24,702 nucleotides of DNA, from the NCBI GenBank assembly GCA_026982585.1, contig JALSGW010000112.1, positions 1 through 24,702 on the forward strand. Direction: 5' to 3'. Positions 24,492 to 24,702 of the stretch are shown piece after piece (position 1 is the stretch's first letter; every line of letters starts with the position of its first letter). The notes under the pieces were generated by a model, which worked only from the letters and a program-made list of their open reading frames with translations, ran no database searches and was not told the origin of the DNA. Made by a program: the position numbers and the translations under genes. This stretch comes from Alphaproteobacteria bacterium. GTDB lineage: Bacteria > Pseudomonadota > Alphaproteobacteria > Geminicoccales > Geminicoccaceae.

Positions 24492-24702
24492 TCACCCATC
24501 CCCGTCATCATCATTATCCTCTTCGATGAAATCGAATTCCGCTCCTTCCCGCTCGCCCTGCCAACAATCGTTGGCTGCTCTCGGGTCCAGGTTGCGGGAG
24601 CAGAAGCCGGCCATCAGCCCGAACTGGGGCGGAGGTACGGGCGCGAGCAGGAGCCCGCATCCCGAGAGCAACAGCAGGAAGACCCCGGCCAAAGAGAAGC
24701 GG
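24492..24702 (-). CDS. Small lipoprotein with acidic tail (start beyond window edge)
   Basis: The N-terminus is cut by the right edge; 69 residues are visible. The visible start RFSLAGVFLLLLSGC is a lipoprotein signal peptide with a lipobox (LLSGC), so the mature protein should be lipid-anchored in an envelope membrane. The mature part is short, with proline-rich APVPPPQ, two further cysteines (one in GFCSRN, one in NDCWQGE) and a strongly acidic end (FDFIEEDNDDDGDG). No family is recognised. Bases 24495-24540, coding for the acidic tail, are clearly poorer in G and C than the surroundings. A GTG or TTG start inside the window is unlikely because the charged n-region lies upstream. Confidence 0.65.
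   Translation of the reverse strand, partial: RFSLAGVFLLLLSGCGLLLAPVPPPQFGLMAGFCSRNLDPRAANDCWQGEREGAEFDFIEEDNDDDGDG

Overview
The window is a very GC-rich bacterial chromosome segment that reads as an alphaproteobacterium. The evidence is a 14-gene nuo operon in the order A to N, followed directly by birA, coaX, an RNase J gene, a methylmalonyl-CoA epimerase gene and a DUF1467 gene. NuoI and NuoJ sequences are also close to the alphaproteobacterial/mitochondrial type, NuoG lacks the cysteine set of the extra N7 cluster, and NuoE has a C-terminal extension. Genus and species cannot be decided from the window.

Layout, left to right. Positions 1-1723 (minus) carry glyQ and the first part of glyS, the two subunits of glycyl-tRNA synthetase. 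A sigma70-like promoter sits just upstream. Positions 1775-2029 (minus) encode an unrecognised 84-residue protein with one membrane helix and a zinc-ribbon-like CxxC pair. Positions 2105-6050 (minus) hold DUF1467, mce, rnj, coaX and birA; most neighbours overlap by ATGA. Positions 6047-20154 (minus) hold nuoN back to nuoA, which encode proton-pumping NADH:quinone oxidoreductase (complex I). A promoter candidate with a 17-base spacer lies in front of nuoA. Positions 20289-22190 (minus) encode the chaperone HtpG. The plus strand then carries an iron-type alcohol dehydrogenase (22340-23518) and a nickel/cobalt-transporter-like membrane protein (23543-24259). The right edge (24492-24702, minus) is the C-terminal part of a small lipoprotein with an acidic tail.

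How the genes work together. From nuoA to DUF1467 the genes lie in one direction with overlaps or very short gaps (79 bases at most, between nuoC and nuoD), so they may form one long transcription unit. It would join the respiratory proton pump to cofactor genes (biotin ligase, pantothenate kinase), an RNA-decay enzyme and a CoA-ester epimerase. The dehydrogenase and the metal transporter form a separate two-gene unit divergent from htpG.

No clear undescribed multi-gene system was found; this is mainly core housekeeping DNA. The parts most worth a second look are a set of nested inverted repeats between htpG and the dehydrogenase, the orphan zinc-ribbon membrane protein with a hairpin and the glyQ promoter overlapping its stop codon, a G-quadruplex motif inside nuoJ, and a palindrome in the nuo leader. 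No tRNA, rRNA, CRISPR array, insertion sequence or phage gene was seen. The longest non-coding stretch is 232 bases (24260-24491).
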